Shown: one piece after another, positions 61,074-64,000 of the stretch
Numbering within the stretch: the stretch's first letter is position 1
Layout: every line of letters starts with the position of its first letter
Source of the DNA: Prochlorococcus sp. AG-412-P08
GTDB lineage: Bacteria; Cyanobacteriota; Cyanobacteriia; PCC-6307; Cyanobiaceae
NCBI GenBank assembly: GCA_003214695.1
Contig: QCLI01000005.1
Coordinates: forward strand, 22,546-86,545
Direction: 5' to 3'
Length of the DNA stretch: 64,000 bases
Notes under the pieces: model-generated
Databases searched by the model: none
Told to the model about the DNA's origin: nothing
The model's input: the letters and a program-made list of their open reading frames with translations, nothing else
Position numbers and translations under genes: made by a program

Positions 61074-61273
61074 CCCTAAATGATCAAAAGGTCTTAATTA
61101 AATTTACCTGAAGATCTTAATTTCCTACCAATTAAGGCATATATTGGGAAAAGATAACAAATTTTAAAAATAATACAGGGAATGTGCAAGCAACTAAATT
61201 TAAAAAGCTATTGACGAAAGTCTAGAAAAACTTTCTTATTAAATAGTCTAAGGTCAATTGTCTGTATCAACCT

Positions 61274-61918
61274 ATGACCAATTTTGCCCAAAAACCAGTA
61301 AGTTTTAAAGTCTTTAGGAGAGACCTTGATGAAGAAAGTACCAAACAGTTTGGTAAGAAGGTAGCATTAGCTATTGATTCTGAAGCAATGGGGCTGATCC
61401 ATGGTCGAGACAGGCTTTGTCTAATACAAATTTGTGATGATGAAGATAATGTTGCTTGTATCAAAATTGATCAAGGTCAGACAAAAGCACCAAAGTTTCA
61501 GTCCCTAATGGAGAACAAATCAATTGAAAAAGTTTTTCATTATGCAAGGTTTGATGTCGCTGCATTAGCTAGCAATCTAAATATCGAAGTGACACCAATT
61601 TTCTGTACTAAGATTGCTAGCAAAATGGGTAGGACCTATTCACCTAGACATGGACTAAAGGAAGTTATTTCAGAGCTTGTAGGAGTAGAACTCGACAAAC
61701 AAGCACAAAGTAGTGATTGGGGTCTTGTAGAGGAGCTTTCTGAAAAACAGCTAGAATATGCCGCTAATGATGTTCGATTCCTTCTTGCAGCAAAGACAAA
61801 GCTTAAAAATATGCTAATCAGAGAGAAAAGATGGGATATAACAAAACGATGTTTTGAATGTCTTCCAGTAATTTGTGAACTAGATAGATTGAGATTTAAC
61901 AATATTTTTGAACATTAG
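61274..61918 (+). CDS. rnd: Ribonuclease D-type 3'-5' exonuclease
   Basis: 214 residues, only the DEDDy exonuclease domain and no HRDC domain. Catalytic residues: D35 and E37 (AIDSEAMG), D94 (VFHYARFDVAAL), Y162 and D166 (LEYAANDVRFLL). Processes 3' ends of tRNA and other RNAs. The 200-bp gap upstream, shared with the CCB-like gene, is empty. Confidence 0.92.
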   Translation: MTNFAQKPVSFKVFRRDLDEESTKQFGKKVALAIDSEAMGLIHGRDRLCLIQICDDEDNVACIKIDQGQTKAPKFQSLMENKSIEKVFHYARFDVAALASNLNIEVTPIFCTKIASKMGRTYSPRHGLKEVISELVGVELDKQAQSSDWGLVEELSEKQLEYAANDVRFLLAAKTKLKNMLIREKRWDITKRCFECLPVICELDRLRFNNIFEH

Positions 61919-61937
61919 TAAATTGCTTCTCAAGGAA

Positions 61938-62207
61938 TTAATCCTCTACCATAAAATTTTCTTCTTCGGCAAGAGCTTCTAACAAAGAGTCTAATTGATG
62001 AGTATTTCCTTTTTCGTCAGACGAAGAATTTTCACGTGCTTCTGCTAATAACATTTCCGCTATTGCCTTCCGAGAAGAAATGTCTTTCGCACCTTTTTTG
62101 GCAGCTTCAACATCTATTTTCTTTTTTGCAGCAGCAATACTAATGGTTAAAAACGATGCTAATTCCGCGCAGATTTTTAAGTAATCATGTTCCTTAATAC
62201 TTGACAT
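61938..62207 (-). CDS. Conserved hypothetical small protein
   Basis: 89 residues, mainly charged helix (MSSIKEHDYLKICAELASFLTISIAAAKKKIDVEAAKKGAKD) with an acidic C-terminal end. I recognise no domain. It ends 19 bp from rnd and precedes the LpxB-like gene on the other side. Confidence 0.55.
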   Translation of the reverse strand: MSSIKEHDYLKICAELASFLTISIAAAKKKIDVEAAKKGAKDISSRKAIAEMLLAEARENSSSDEKGNTHQLDSLLEALAEEENFMVED

Positions 62208-62262
62208 AAATCAAAAATAAACTTAAGCGTCTATCTTATTGGAAAAAGTCTCAAATCTTTAA

Positions 62263-63514
62263 TTATTTACTATGAAGAAACTCAAAAATCCTCTGAGCTA
62301 AAGCTTCGCTACCTCCAGAGTTACCCATCCGCCTTTTTCCTATAAAGGATAAGCGTTCCCGCAAATGGGAATCTTGAAGCAATAACTGAACTGTTTTAAC
62401 CATTTCAAAAGAATTTTGACAAGGAATTACACTTCCGCCTAACAATCGACTCTGTCTGATTGCAAATCCATTTTTAAATTGCGGTCCTTTACCAGGCAAT
62501 GAGACACAAGGAACTCCAAGCCCTACTAGTTGCTCTGTAGCAGTTCCAGCATTGGCAATACCAACCTCAACAAATCTAGACCACTCCTCAAATTTCCCAA
62601 CACCAAGAACAAGTCGCAAATCATTCTTCTCAAAAAAAAGTATCTGTATCCATTTCAATTAATGGAGAGAGAGTTTTCTTATAACCTTTGTCCTTTAAAG
62701 AATCTTCTAACAACCTTATAGAAGGTTCTGAACCAATCGCGACAAAGATAATCAATGGAGTCTTACTTTCAATTTGTTCAATAGCATTAAGCAATCGTGT
62801 GAAATTTGCCATAGCCTCAGGCATTCGACTTCCACAAAGCAATATCAAACGTCTAAAGCTTTTCAAATTAATAGGACACACAACCGGCAAAAATCCATCC
62901 ATCATCGGATTCCCTGGAGCTATAACTCGTACATTCTTTTTTCGTAAGCCTCTAGCCGTTAATTTGTCTCGTACTGCAACTATCTTGCATCGAGATGCTT
63001 TCATCAAGCTCCATTCCCAAGGTTCCCATTCAGTACCTTTAAATGAATGATAAAAATCACTCAAGAACGTCGGTTTAAAGGTATTCCATGTGTAATCACT
63101 TTTTGGAGTGCCAATAAATGCATAGTTTCCGCCACTACTCCACGCAAAAAAAAGTGGAAGCAAATCACCTACAGCAACAATAAAACTTCCATCTTTTGCA
63201 GCACTTCTCACAGACGACCAGTTTTTAAAATTCACCCATAGAAAGCCTGCAAACATATCTTGAATGAAACCACTTATGCTTTGATTACTAAAGCCTCCAC
63301 TAGGCAACCTCAGGGAAGTACCAGATTTAAACAACCATCGCTCTTCAATTGCATTCGAAAAAGTTCTGCCCTCTCCTACTAAAGAAATTACTTTCAACTT
63401 TAATTCCGGTTTTAATCTGTGCAAAGCTTGCAATATTCTTAAAGCAATCAAATCTTCACCATGACCATTCGAAAGCACTAAAACATTTTTATTCTTTGGA
63501 CTGATACGATCCAA
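62263..63514 (-). pseudogene. LpxB-related glycosyltransferase gene split by a T8 frameshift
   Basis: N-part (63514 to about 62630) begins at a TTG with VLVLSNGHGEDLIALRIL and reaches DTDTFF, then stops. C-part continues in another frame as EKNDLRLVLGVGKFEEWSRFVEVG, ANAGTATEQLVGLGVPCVSLPGKG, and ends at 62263. The junction is a run of eight T on the coding strand (62639-62632); removing one T gives DTFFEKNDLRL and a continuous 416-residue protein, the size expected for the cyanobacterial 'lipid-A-disaccharide synthase-related' family. It could be a sequencing error, mutation, or a slippage-decoded gene. Confidence 0.8.
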
Positions 63515-63538
63515 AGGGGGATTTTTTTTTACTCTCTC

Positions 63539-63609
63539 GGCGGCATGGCCAAGTGGTAAGGCAGAGGATTGCAAATCCTTTATCCCCAGTTCGAATCTGG
63601 GTGCCGCCT
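63539..63609 (+). tRNA. tRNA-Cys(GCA)
   Basis: 71 nt. Acceptor GGCGGCA / TGCCGCC, D-arm GCCAAGTGGTAAGGC, anticodon GCA in ATTGCAAAT, T-arm CCCAGTTCGAATCTGGG, discriminator T. Divergent from the LpxB-like gene, whose coding frame does not really extend across it. Confidence 0.95.
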
Positions 63610-63659
63610 TCTTACCTTTCTTCAGAGCAACCCCTGTGATCATTTTCAGGGAATTAATT

Positions 63660-63791
63660 ATGAGGTCTCTTTTCCTTACTCTTTTTTCCATTCTTAGTAG
63701 GAGGACAGTGAGTCCTTTATCGACCTCAAATTCATTATCGCAAGAATTTGCAAACAATCCAAATAAAGAAATTCCTCGTGGAAAAAGATAA
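63660..63791 (+). CDS. Possible 43-residue peptide
   Basis: ATG at 63660, stop at 63789. Begins MRSLFLTLFSILSRRTVSP, a short hydrophobic start followed by a polar tail ending in IPRGKR. No family recognised and no clear ribosome-binding site; chance is possible. Confidence 0.25.
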   Translation: MRSLFLTLFSILSRRTVSPLSTSNSLSQEFANNPNKEIPRGKR

Positions 63792-63817
63792 TTAATTTCA
63801 ACTACTTAAGAATTCCA

Positions 63818-64000
63818 TTGACCCCAACAATTTTGAATCCTTCTAGACAAGCAACATTTGATTCATTATTAAGAGAGGCCTTGGAGGCTTGTGCAAAAGA
63901 AGAACATGCTAAAAACAGCCCCTCACCTGAAGTTAAGAAGGAGAGCACACCACCACCTATCAAAATTGTTGATTTGCCTCCATCAAGCACCACTTCTTCA
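63818..64000 (+). CDS. Partial gene running off the window
   Basis: The frame stays open to the last base from a TTG at 63818 (MTPTILNPSRQATFDSLLREALEACAKEEHAKNSP...). The segment turns proline/serine-rich (PPPIKIVDLPPSS). No domain is visible in the 61 codons available, so the product cannot be named. A different start is possible. Confidence 0.5.
   Translation, partial: MTPTILNPSRQATFDSLLREALEACAKEEHAKNSPSPEVKKESTPPPIKIVDLPPSSTTSS

Noticed and set aside
62630..63757. Long 375-residue form of the LpxB-like N-part starting at 63757.
   Set aside because: It reads through tRNA-Cys in antisense. The family N-terminus begins at VLVLSNGHGED, so the extension is not real.

Overview
The window reads as a chromosome segment of a low-light-type marine Prochlorococcus. 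This is inferred from gene content, a low G+C text, close gene packing and lineage-typical gene neighbourhoods; no 16S or other formal marker was checked. Direct signs of oxygenic phototrophy are psaA, psaB, psaI, psaL and psaD, the NDH-1 subunit ndhN, the clock input protein ldpA, hemF, a CCB2/CCB4-like cytochrome b6f assembly factor and a CAAD thylakoid protein.

Layout: 0-3.1 kb holds a YciI-like end, lipA and a fused cbiG-cobJ cobalamin gene. 3.1-11.6 kb holds psaAB, a divergent pair of cell-wall-type hydrolases (class A serine hydrolase and NlpC/P60), a HEAT-like protein and psaI-psaL. 11.7-15.2 kb is the accessory part: a candidate Yfr2-family small RNA, a PAP2 phosphatase, then a roughly 2.3-kb island ending in tRNA-Ser(GCT). 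A 15-bp copy of the tRNA 3' end lies at the island's far edge, and an inner 29-bp direct repeat flanks a SET-domain gene and a TPR gene. 15.2-17 kb has alr and an HNH protein. 17-33.5 kb is the large minus-strand ribosomal protein block: rplC-D-W-B, rpsS, rplV, rpsC, rplP, rpmC, rpsQ, rplN-X-E, rpsH, rplF-R, rpsE, rplO, secY, adk, rpmJ, rpsM-K, rpoA, rplQ, truA, rplM, rpsI, rpmE, prfA.

33.9-43.2 kb carries ndhN-ldpA, tRNA-Gln, a HAD hydrolase, recA with a LexA-like operator, a degenerate DinG-like protein beside recA, tyrA, a CrtD-like desaturase, a fructosamine-kinase-family protein and the CAAD protein. 43.8-49.3 kb carries MoeB-rhodanese, a tandemly duplicated cobalamin adenosyltransferase, larE, speD, recF, tRNA-Arg and a GNAT protein. 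49.3-59.3 kb is a minus-strand run: ppc, a gshA-type ligase, trpE, psaD, an unusual soluble histidine kinase, rodA and mrp. 59.4-64 kb has hemF, the CCB-like protein, RNase D, an LpxB-related glycosyltransferase gene split by a frameshift in a run of eight T, tRNA-Cys and a partial gene at the edge.

Most of the window is ordinary core genome. The points most worth a second look are the tRNA-Ser island with nested repeats, the Yfr2-like RNA, the homopolymer frameshift in the LpxB-like gene, the two-P-loop adenosyltransferase and the motif-poor relatives of known enzymes (DinG-like, histidine kinase, PAP2). I found no CRISPR array, insertion sequence, intact integrase or rRNA gene.
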